Assembly (NCBI GenBank): GCA_015488885.1
Contig: WFMW01000062.1
Span: forward strand, 1 to 41,686
Direction of reading: 5' to 3'
Length of the DNA: 41,686 nucleotides
Origin: Gammaproteobacteria bacterium
GTDB taxonomy: Bacteria; Pseudomonadota; Gammaproteobacteria; SZUA-229
Made by a program: the position numbers and the translations under genes. The notes below the pieces were generated by a model that was not told the DNA's origin, made no database searches, and saw nothing but the letters and a program-made list of their open reading frames with translations. Of this stretch, positions 9,242 through 15,359 are shown one piece after another (position 1 is the stretch's first letter; each line of letters starts with the position of its first letter).

Positions 9242-9819
9242 TTCGCTATTCCATCCTTCATTAAATCGTTAGCAATAGTGTTCATTAATTTTTTACCATT
9301 GCGCGTTAGCTGCTGTATGAGCTGATGTTCTTTTTTTATCGTTTGCGCCAATCGAATAATACTTTTTTGCTTTTCTAATGAGGGGATAGCAATCGGTAAG
9401 GATTCCAGCACGCTGCGCCGTATACTTTTTGTAACAGAACCCTCAGCCTCTCTTTGAAAATATCTCTGCGATGGCGTTTGGTTGATAAACCATGCCAAAT
9501 AAGCCGGCAAAACAGTGCTGCCAACACATTTTAAAACGTAAAAATGAGGGGCTGCCACTATTGGCCGATGATTTACGCGCTCATCCACCAGCGCGGCCTG
9601 ATTACGATTACCTCTCGCGGTAAACAAAATATCACTTTCCTGAAGCCAGCCTGGTGATCGTTTACCTTCAAGCTCAGTTTTTATGCAACCAGCCCAGTTA
9701 ATCCCTGATACCGACACATCCTTCATTTGGATAACGCAAACACTTCCACCTTGTACCTCAGGAATTTTTCCCCGAAAAGGATAACCAGCTTCAACTTTTG
9801 CGATTTGATTTAATTTCAT
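9238..9819 (-). CDS. half-length HsdS-like specificity protein
   Basis: A protein of about 193 residues resembling one target-recognition domain plus one helix of HsdS (start MKLNQIAKVEAGYPF; closing helix around SIIRLAQTIKKEHQLIQQL). It is about half of a normal HsdS and ends in an ATGA overlap with hsdM, making it the first gene of the operon. The reading frame continues up to an ATG at 9861, but that extension overlaps promoter repeats, so I prefer 9819; neither start has a clear ribosome site. It could dimerise to form a second specificity or act alone. Small S-like proteins upstream of hsdM occur elsewhere, with unclear roles. Confidence 0.8.
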   Translation of the reverse strand: MKLNQIAKVEAGYPFRGKIPEVQGGSVCVIQMKDVSVSGINWAGCIKTELEGKRSPGWLQESDILFTARGNRNQAALVDERVNHRPIVAAPHFYVLKCVGSTVLPAYLAWFINQTPSQRYFQREAEGSVTKSIRRSVLESLPIAIPSLEKQKSIIRLAQTIKKEHQLIQQLTRNGKKLMNTIANDLMKDGIAK

Positions 9820-9836
9820 TATATTATGCGTCATAG

Positions 9837-9924
9837 TCAATGATGCACAATATACGCTCATTACAATCTAACGTCAACAAATAATTGCATCATATCCATT
9901 GATGCAATTATACTCGTTAATTAC
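9837..9924. promoter_or_regulatory. operator-like repeats between the hsd operon and RES-Xre genes
   Basis: A perfect inverted repeat AATTGCATCA-N7-TGATGCAATT occupies 9883-9909. A further TGATGCA half-site lies at 9841-9847 inside a longer direct repeat: the block at 9837-9864 resembles 9896-9924, both running from TGATGCA to ATTAC. The copies flank and overlap the start of the hsd operon and lie just upstream of the toxin-antitoxin promoter. Binding by the DUF2384/Xre antitoxin or another regulator is likely but unproven. Confidence 0.55.
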
Positions 9925-9937
9925 TCACTAATATCCA

Positions 9938-9965
9938 TTGAAAAGCACCGTGTACGGACTATAAT
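9938..9965 (+). promoter_or_regulatory. sigma-70-type promoter for the Xre-RES operon
   Basis: TTGAAA (9938-9943) and a perfect TATAAT (9960-9965) are separated by 16 bases. Transcription would begin about 25 bases before the antitoxin ATG. TACGGA occurs at 9953-9958, inside the spacer, and again just after the promoter, so repressor binding here could give autoregulation. A GGAG ribosome site precedes the ATG at 9995. Confidence 0.6.
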
Positions 9966-9994
9966 AATGATATACTCTTTATACGGAGAATAAT

Positions 9995-10393
9995 ATGCAA
10001 ATCACTGAAGCTCAACCACAACAAGATCCTAAACGCGTAGCCAGTGCAGCTCTACAGGTATTCTTTAACCTTAGTGATCGCTGGGGCCTGCAAGCTAAAG
10101 ACGAACGTGTTCTGCTTGGCGAGCCTGCGCAATCTACATTTTTTGAATGGAAAGCTAGCAAAAGTGCTAACAAGCTAAATCGTGACACTCTTGATCGCAT
10201 TAGTTATCTCATGGGCATCCACAAGGCACTAAACATACTACTGCCAACACCACGTGCTGCAGATGAGTGGCTTAAAAAACCAAATAACGCTCCTTTATTT
10301 GGTGGTGATACAGCGCTAAACAGAATGCTTGGTGGCAGTTTGACCGACCTGGCAGATGTTCGTCGCTACCTGGATGCACAACGAGGACTATGA
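9995..10393 (+). CDS. Xre/MbcA/ParS-type antitoxin (DUF2384)
   Basis: A 132-residue antitoxin. A helix-turn-helix region (about 20-70, including the stretch FFEWKASKSANKLNRDTLDR) is followed by the C-terminal toxin-binding domain (about 85-132: WLKKPNNAPLFGG, then the helix RYLDAQRGL). This is the usual partner of RES toxins: it blocks the toxin and represses its own promoter. GGAG lies 8 bases before the ATG. The stop overlaps the toxin start as ATGA. The divergent hsd operon shares the upstream region. Confidence 0.93.
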   Translation: MQITEAQPQQDPKRVASAALQVFFNLSDRWGLQAKDERVLLGEPAQSTFFEWKASKSANKLNRDTLDRISYLMGIHKALNILLPTPRAADEWLKKPNNAPLFGGDTALNRMLGGSLTDLADVRRYLDAQRGL

Positions 10394-11073
10394 GCACAAC
10401 CCCTTATCCGGAAGAAGTTGAACTAGACTGGGAGAATCAATATCGGATTATCCCATCCAAGTTTCCACCTATAAACTTCTTTGAAGATTTAGTTGACCCT
10501 GAATTAATGGATGAGGCCTTCTACATTGAATCACTAACCAATGACCGGTTGAGACAGGAGGCAGGTGAGATATCTTTAGTTCCAATTGAAGATCGTATTT
10601 CAGGCCCCGGCTCTACACCAGTGATGGCAGCTTTTACTCATATTGACGTTGCTAGCCGATTTAGCAGTGGTAGTTATGGCGTTTATTATGCTGCGAATAG
10701 TCAGGAAGTCGCTATCGCTGAAACCAGCTATCATCGTGCAATATTTATGAGCCACACAGATGAAGACCCTGGTGAAATTGATATGCGCGTCTACATTGGT
10801 GAAATTCTTCAACCGATGCATGATGTTCGTTCAACAGCTTATGATAATTTACACACCCCTGATGACTGGAGCACTGCACAAACTTTTGGGCTAGCAATGA
10901 AAGAGAGCAATTCCTGGGGTCTAGTTTATCGAAGCGTTAGACATTCAGAAGGGGAGTGCATTGCTGCACTGCGCCCACCCGCTATTTCCATTCCGACACA
11001 AGGTCCTCATTTATCCTACGTTTGGGACGGTAAAACAATAACAAATATTTTTGAAAAAAAACTTATTTTGTAA
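10390..11073 (+). CDS. RES-domain toxin (NAD-depleting)
   Basis: A 227-residue RES-family toxin. The three residues that name the family are visible: R90 in ASRFSSGSYGVYYAA, E111 in VAIAETSYH, and S182 in YRSVRHSEGECIA. Characterised members degrade NAD+ and stop growth until antitoxin is restored. Translation is coupled to the antitoxin by ATGA. The protein runs to the normal end of the domain, so the pair looks intact. Its place beside a type I restriction operon fits a defence cluster. Confidence 0.93.
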   Translation: MSTTPYPEEVELDWENQYRIIPSKFPPINFFEDLVDPELMDEAFYIESLTNDRLRQEAGEISLVPIEDRISGPGSTPVMAAFTHIDVASRFSSGSYGVYYAANSQEVAIAETSYHRAIFMSHTDEDPGEIDMRVYIGEILQPMHDVRSTAYDNLHTPDDWSTAQTFGLAMKESNSWGLVYRSVRHSEGECIAALRPPAISIPTQGPHLSYVWDGKTITNIFEKKLIL

Positions 11074-11479
11074 ATCAGTTTTTTAGAACCCGCATCTCTC
11101 TCACCACATCGCGGCATATGCACTTTGAATTGTATATTTTAGTATAAATTCGGGTTATCTAATTTCATCTCGAAGCACTTTATAGGCCTGTTTTCGCAAT
11201 TTATTATATAACCTATATTTTACATCGATAAAAAACTATAAGGCCCGCTGTGCTTTGTAGTACTCACTCCTAATCAGACTTGATAATATGTAAGAAATAT
11301 TATTTAACTAGTAGCTCGTGAGGTCCACGCCCCCACAAGCTACTTTATCCCTATGAAATTAAATTATAAACCTGATTAATTTTGGCTTTTCTCCGCTCTG
11401 ATGAGTGAAAAAAGATGCTAATACTCACAAAACCTGTTGAAATATAAGACCATCGATAGTTTTATAAGCAAGAGGTAAT
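11074..11479. other. AT-rich gap between the RES gene and the ISL3 remnant
   Basis: No gene is seen in 406 bases. A hairpin GTAGCTCGTG/CACAAGCTAC (11311-11343, one mismatch, 13-base loop) followed by TTTAT could end transcription from the RES operon. A CAAAACCTGT block near 11430 also occurs near 14023, at the far side of the toxin-antitoxin block. The left end of the ISL3 element probably lies in about 11380-11479, but no terminal repeat could be confirmed. Confidence 0.4.
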
Positions 11480-12133
11480 ATGAGTATCAGCATCTCACCG
11501 AGTATTTTGGGTCTGACGGGTCAAAGAGTCAATGAAATCACGCTAAATAAACACCATAAGACGGCACATATTCTTTGTAGAAGGGATAAACGGAGAAAAG
11601 CGATTGATCCATTAACAGGACAAAAAGGCACCATCAATCGCTTTGTAAAAAGACAGGTTCGTGATGTTCCGCTTATGGGCTACCCCTGTTATGTAGAAAT
11701 TGAGTTAGCCCAGGTTTTTCTCAACAAAAATGAACGCCGGATAGAGACGTGTGATTTTGTTGATAAAGGTTGCCGATTTACCCAACGATTTTGCCATATG
11801 ATCAGTGGGCTTTGTCGTCATATGAGTATTCAGGCGGTCTCCCGACATTTAAAAATACGTTGGGAAACAGTCAAGAATATTGACAAAGCTTATCTTGAGA
11901 AAACGTTACCCGCACTGGAGCCAGAAAAGTTAAAGGGTCTAAAATACATTGGTGTTGATGAAGTTGCCAGGGCAAAAGGTCATGATTATATGACCGTTAT
12001 TTATGACATGGTAAAGGGGCATTTAATCGGTGTAGAAACCGGACGCACAGCCGAGGTTTTTACAAAGTTTTTAAAACGCATACCAAAGGAAACCACTGAA
12101 AAAATCGAGGCAGTAGCCATGGACAGGGGGCCC
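11480..12133 (+). pseudogene. truncated ISL3-family transposase
   Basis: The first ~218 residues match the N-terminal half of ISL3 transposases: a DNA-binding region, then YIGVDEVARAKGHDYMTV with the first catalytic Asp, then VAMDRGP with the second. A full-length enzyme is roughly 400 residues or more and carries a third catalytic acid, absent here. The frame is closed by a TGA supplied by the adjoining sequence at 12134, exactly where the 275-bp repeat begins, so the gene was cut by insertion or recombination. No distal half was found in the window. An AGAGG site before the ATG is still intact. It should be inactive. Confidence 0.88.
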
Positions 12134-12405
12134 TGATACTTGCAGTTATAAGTGCTTTTCAACTAATCTGTTTTTATATAAAACACGCGCAATGCGTACG
12201 CCATAGCTATATTTGCGATAAAAAATAATATATGGGCTTATTTCATAACATCGTAACTGAGGACAGATGCTCAGCTTGTGCCCCATATCTGGATTTTGTG
12301 CGAGCAAGTGAAAACCGGCTATCAGCTTACATTGAAAACTCTCGGCCTGTTTGCTACCCCATTGTTGAAGGCCACGTCGATAAATATCAATTAAATCCTG
12401 CTTTG
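12131..12405. repeat. direct repeat copy 1 (275 bp, parE 3' part)
   Basis: This block recurs at 14046-14320 in the same orientation with about four mismatches. It starts at CCCTGATACTTG, immediately after the broken transposase, and covers all but the first dozen or so codons of parE plus the bases after its stop. The two copies bracket 1640 bases carrying parD and yafNO. Confidence 0.9.
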
Positions 12406-12433
12406 CACGAGGTGAGAGTTTATATATTGCCAC
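12146..12433 (-). CDS. parE: ParE-family toxin
   Basis: A 95-residue RelE/ParE-superfamily toxin. The start reads MAIYKLSPRAKQDLIDIYR; the C-terminal half has the usual RCYEISPYIIFYRK and IARVLY strands. ParE members typically poison DNA gyrase; the RelE-like fold also includes RNases, so the target is inferred from the ParD partner. It starts with GTG at 12433, inside the last codons of parD (14-base overlap), as in most parDE operons. The stop is 12 bases from the broken transposase. Confidence 0.92.
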   Translation of the reverse strand: MAIYKLSPRAKQDLIDIYRRGLQQWGSKQAESFQCKLIAGFHLLAQNPDMGHKLSICPQLRCYEISPYIIFYRKYSYGVRIARVLYKNRLVEKHL

Positions 12434-12671
12434 GCTTATCGGCTTCCTGCTTAATATGCGCCATCAGGGAATCATCATCCCAGGCTTTGGCTTCTCCTTT
12501 TTCTCCCTCAATTAACTGGTCGAGCAACCATTCCGGCCCCTGCAGTTCTTCTAGCTTGCGTAGCGCATCACGCACAATTTCGCTTGTTGATGTATAACGC
12601 CCGCTTTGTAACAGTGATTCAATAAATTTCTGTTGTTGTGCACCAAGTGTAATACTGGTTGTTCTTGGCAT
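12420..12671 (-). CDS. parD: ParD-family antitoxin
   Basis: An 83-residue antitoxin. The N-terminal ribbon-helix-helix (TTSITLGAQQQKFIESLLQSG, then YTSTSEIVRDALRKLEE) binds DNA, and the acidic tail neutralises ParE. The start at 12671 has an AGGGG site 7 bases upstream; an upstream in-frame extension to 12716 lacks support. It overlaps parE by 14 bases. Autorepression of its promoter is expected from the family. Confidence 0.92.
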   Translation of the reverse strand: MPRTTSITLGAQQQKFIESLLQSGRYTSTSEIVRDALRKLEELQGPEWLLDQLIEGEKGEAKAWDDDSLMAHIKQEADKRGNI

Positions 12672-13156
12672 GAGAATGCCCCTGTTCATCAGTACATGAT
12701 TAACACATATTAACACAATCTGGTTACGTTATACGCGGTGTAGCACAAGTCTAAAATACAGAATGGCAACACGGGGCTGAACTACCATAACCCACTAATT
12801 TCTATATACCCACCTAAATAACCACCTTTTAGGCCCTTAAACCTCACTATAGTTACGGGGTCGCCCATTAGCCAGCTGGTGTCAATAAGCAAATACAAAC
12901 CTAAGTGACCTTTTCATTCGCCTTATAAAAGCAACAGTTTCCTGTATATGCGCCCTAATTCTCGGTAGTGGTGTCAGATCTGATCCGCACCAGTCACCCA
13001 TTAGCCAGCTGGCTAATGGGCGCCCCCAATGTAACCAACTGCTTTTGCGTTTGCCAGCGTATATATTAGCAAGCCCTAAATTTCTGCTATGTGGTGGACT
13101 GGTCGATTGACCTGGAACACTGGTGCCCGCATTTTTAATTTAGCTCAAGACTTCAG
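12672..13156. other. gap between parD and yafO containing an inverted-repeat element
   Basis: About 485 bases without a supported gene. It holds the parD promoter region, a ~160-bp element bounded by inverted repeats (annotated separately), and AT-rich sequence. I looked for integron attC sites here and found none. Confidence 0.5.
12850..13036. repeat. MITE-like element with inverted repeats and a 24-bp palindrome
   Basis: CGCCCATTAGCCAGCTGG at 12862-12879 is inverted perfectly at 13005-13022, about 125 bases apart. The similarity extends outward as GTTAC...GGGG on both sides (one small gap). The right copy sits in a perfect 24-bp palindrome at 12997-13020 centred on CAGCTG. No open frame lies inside. 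This could be a miniature transposable element, or an inverted duplication of a transcription-end hairpin. Confidence 0.6.
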
Positions 13157-13555
13157 TTAATTTTTTTCCCTAAACTTGTCAGCCATTTGCGCTAAAGCAT
13201 ACATGACATTATTGTTTCGTGATTGAGCATGTGCGTCGGGGGATAATAGTGAAATCAAGAGGTATGCCTGTTTACTGTAGTATCCATTGCAGTAAACAAG
13301 ATGGTCATCGCTTGTTTTGTTGAATCGTCGTCTTTTATCTGTTGATGCGTTAGCTGGTGTGAGGATGTGTATATGCCGCAATTCGGACGAAAGTACTAGA
13401 GGGGAGCTATTAATATGGTTATAAAGCGCATCTCGTCCAAAGTAGTCAGCAGGTATGCCATTATTTTTATATTGCGCGAAATCTTTGCTTAACTGAGTCA
13501 GTTCTTCGGATGTCATTTGTGCTCGAATAAGATCCGTCTTGAATATTTCTATCAC
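13157..13555 (-). CDS. yafO: YafO-type mRNA interferase toxin
   Basis: A 132-residue toxin closely resembling E. coli YafO throughout: IEIFKTDLIRAQMTSEEL near the N-terminus, the PADYFGRDALY segment (36-46), HLVYC (85-89) and a C-terminal NNNVMYALAQMADKFR. YafO is a ribosome-dependent mRNA endonuclease that halts translation. The ATG overlaps the yafN stop by 4 bases. In E. coli the pair lies in the SOS-controlled dinB operon; here it stands alone in the accessory cluster. Confidence 0.93.
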   Translation of the reverse strand: MIEIFKTDLIRAQMTSEELTQLSKDFAQYKNNGIPADYFGRDALYNHINSSPLVLSSELRHIHILTPANASTDKRRRFNKTSDDHLVYCNGYYSKQAYLLISLLSPDAHAQSRNNNVMYALAQMADKFREKN

Positions 13556-13869
13556 TTAGAATATTGCCCGAGCTTTTCTATATCTTTTGATGATACGTTT
13601 TGTAAAAGTGCCATGCCTGACGCTGTGATTTCTCGCATCCGATCAGCAGTGGGCCGGAACGCACCGTGGAAAGTTTCTTTCTGCTGACATTGGCTTAATA
13701 ATGAGACCAGTGCCTCATAGGCTTCAGCTCCGATAACATATCCCGTCGTCCGATTATTTGATAACACAGCAATGGCGTGGTCAGTAAAATACTGACTGGG
13801 GCTCTTTTTTAACTCAGAGACAGAAACCGTCTCGTCAGCCAGGATGGTGTGTGTTGCTCTGATATCCAT
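13552..13869 (-). CDS. yafN: YafN-type antitoxin (Phd/YefM family)
   Basis: A 105-residue antitoxin. ILADETVSVSELKKSPSQYF (9-28) and AVLSNNRTTGYVIGAEAYEAL (34-54) closely match YafN, with the Phd/YefM DNA-binding fold at the N-terminus and a C-terminal tail for YafO binding. A weak GAGA lies before the ATG. It ends in a 4-base overlap with yafO, so the two are co-translated. Both look intact. Confidence 0.93.
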   Translation of the reverse strand: MDIRATHTILADETVSVSELKKSPSQYFTDHAIAVLSNNRTTGYVIGAEAYEALVSLLSQCQQKETFHGAFRPTADRMREITASGMALLQNVSSKDIEKLGQYSK

Positions 13870-13906
13870 AATATTCTCATTAATGCCTGATTAGATATTT
13901 AATTAC

Positions 13907-13922
13907 GTACTCAATATAGTAC
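13907..13922. promoter_or_regulatory. short palindrome upstream of yafNO
   Basis: GTACT-CAATAT-AGTAC forms a perfect inverted repeat 38 bases upstream of the yafN start, where an antitoxin operator would be expected. It does not match the gammaproteobacterial LexA box (CTGT-N8-ACAG), so SOS control like that of E. coli yafNO is not supported here. Confidence 0.4.
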
Positions 13923-14045
13923 ATCTACACGCAAAAGTCTACTTTTTTGGCTATCTGCCAGATTTTCGCTTTTATACCCGGTTGTGTCTGTACTTTTCTA
14001 ATATAATAATGATCGCCAACAGCAAAACCTGTGAAGACTCGCCCC

Positions 14046-14320
14046 CCCTGATACTTGCAGTTATAAGTGCTTTTCAACTAATCTGTTTTTATATAAAACA
14101 CGCGCAATGCGTACGCCATAGCTATATTTGCGATAAAAAATAATATATGGGCTTATTTCATAACATCGTAACTGAGGACGGATACTCAGCTTGTGTCCCA
14201 TATCTGGATTTTGTGCGAGCAAGTGAAAACCGGCTATCAGCTTACATTGAAAACTCTCGGCCTGTTTGCTACCCCATTGTTGAAGGCCACGTCGATAAAT
14301 ATCAATTAAATTCTGCTTTG
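14046..14320. repeat. direct repeat copy 2 (275 bp, parE 3' part)
   Basis: This is about 98-99% identical to 12131-12405, same orientation, displaced by exactly 1915 bases. Similarity stops sharply at CTGCTTTG, inside the parE N-terminal codons. The left junction is at a run of C residues. Recombination between the copies would delete or amplify the parD-yafNO block. Confidence 0.9.
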
Positions 14321-14330
14321 AATCACTCAT
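14061..14330 (-). pseudogene. 5'-truncated second parE copy
   Basis: From residue KQNLIDIYRRG onward it matches ParE at 12146-12433 with few changes (for example SIRPQ for SICPQ). The N-terminal residues MAIYKLSPRA are replaced by an unrelated MSDS from the flank, and there is no parD. An ATG at 14330 is preceded by GGAT, so a short protein could be made, but it would lack the first beta strand and is probably inactive. It marks the right boundary of the duplicated block. Confidence 0.85.
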
Positions 14331-14476
14331 CGTGATCCAACCCACGATACCAATTAGATCTTATCCACTTAACCTGGTAAATAATGGTTGCTGCATATTT
14401 TAATCCTGACTAAGTGATATAAAATACTCATGGTCATACTTTAAGCGCTATCATACAACAATGAGGCAAGATAATA

Positions 14477-15139
14477 ATGGACATTGAAGTTAACATTGCA
14501 CTGAAACGACTCGACTCAATTCTCCCCTTGCTCTCGGGACTGAAAGCTTTAAGTCGTGATGATGCCGCCCTGTACTGCAAGCTGATCCACAGCTATGTAC
14601 AACAGGGTCGCGCACTCACGCGTCAGGAGATTGGTGAACTCGTCGGTAACGCGGAGCAGGCGCTTAACAGTATTGTGAACAGCAAGCTGATCGTGCTCGA
14701 CGCAGACGGTAATCCAGTCGGCGCGTACCCATTTACCTCGGAAGAACGTGAGCATAAGGTTTATGTCAACGACGTGACGGTTCACTGTATGTGTGCGCTG
14801 GATGCGCTTGCAGTCAGCCCGATGTTCAATAAGCCGACCGTAATCAATTCACAGTGCCGCGTAACGGGTAAAAAAATCCACATCCAGCAAAATGGCACAG
14901 AACGCTGCGGTGGCACGTTAGATGTGTGGTTTGGCATCAACTGGGGTGCCGCGGTCACTGACACCGTTTGTGCTATGACGCTGTGTATGGAGATGATGTT
15001 CCTTGCCAACAAGTCAGTAGCCCGTGAATGGTTGGCTGAATCACCCGAGACACGCGAGATTTTCGACCTGCCATCAGCCATCGACTTTTCCGCTGGCTTT
15101 TTTGTGCCGCTCGCTGAAAATTGTCAGCTGGCCGTATAA
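14477..15139 (+). CDS. MerB-like alkylmercury lyase family protein
   Basis: A 220-residue protein of the organomercurial lyase family (PF03243), which breaks the carbon-mercury bond. The N-terminal winged-helix-like part (about 1-80) precedes the catalytic region. CALD at 106-109 corresponds to the Cys96/Asp99 pair of MerB, and C170 in MTLCMEMMFLANKSVAREW fits Cys159. The second Cys of the MerB CC pair is Met171. No merR, merA, merP or merT lies nearby, so mercury detoxification is not assured; other substrates are possible. A hairpin follows at 15173-15198. The ORF starts 7 bases after the CAAGATAATA leader, without a strong ribosome site. Confidence 0.8.
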   Translation: MDIEVNIALKRLDSILPLLSGLKALSRDDAALYCKLIHSYVQQGRALTRQEIGELVGNAEQALNSIVNSKLIVLDADGNPVGAYPFTSEEREHKVYVNDVTVHCMCALDALAVSPMFNKPTVINSQCRVTGKKIHIQQNGTERCGGTLDVWFGINWGAAVTDTVCAMTLCMEMMFLANKSVAREWLAESPETREIFDLPSAIDFSAGFFVPLAENCQLAV

Positions 15140-15172
15140 GACGATGTCAGTCTGGAGGGCTGGCTAATGCGC

Positions 15173-15198
15173 GACTCCTGCCCCGCAGGGCAGGAATC
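15173..15198 (+). terminator. hairpin downstream of the merB-like gene
   Basis: GACTCCTGCCC and GGGCAGGAATC pair with one mismatch around a CGCA loop (core stem 15177-15194). The stem is strong, but no T run follows, so intrinsic termination is uncertain. Confidence 0.4.
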
Positions 15199-15359
15199 CG
15201 GGAACATGAGTCAATAGTACAACTCAACCCCGTCAATGAACAGCAGCAGAAAACAGGAATGAGGAAAGCTGCTTAAATGTGGTAATTAGGCGAAAAATAG
15301 TTGACACCTATCGCCATTTTCCATCTTACTTCTTAGCCTCAAACAACCAGTGCATCCAG

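Noticed and set aside
13861-13930. LexA box upstream of yafN
   Set aside because: The GTACT-N6-AGTAC palindrome does not fit CTGT-N8-ACAG.
12131-14345. The toxin-antitoxin genes as integron cassettes
   Set aside because: All toxin-antitoxin genes point the same way, as in superintegrons, but the intergenic parts lack paired RYYYAAC/GTTRRRY attC ends and no integrase is seen.
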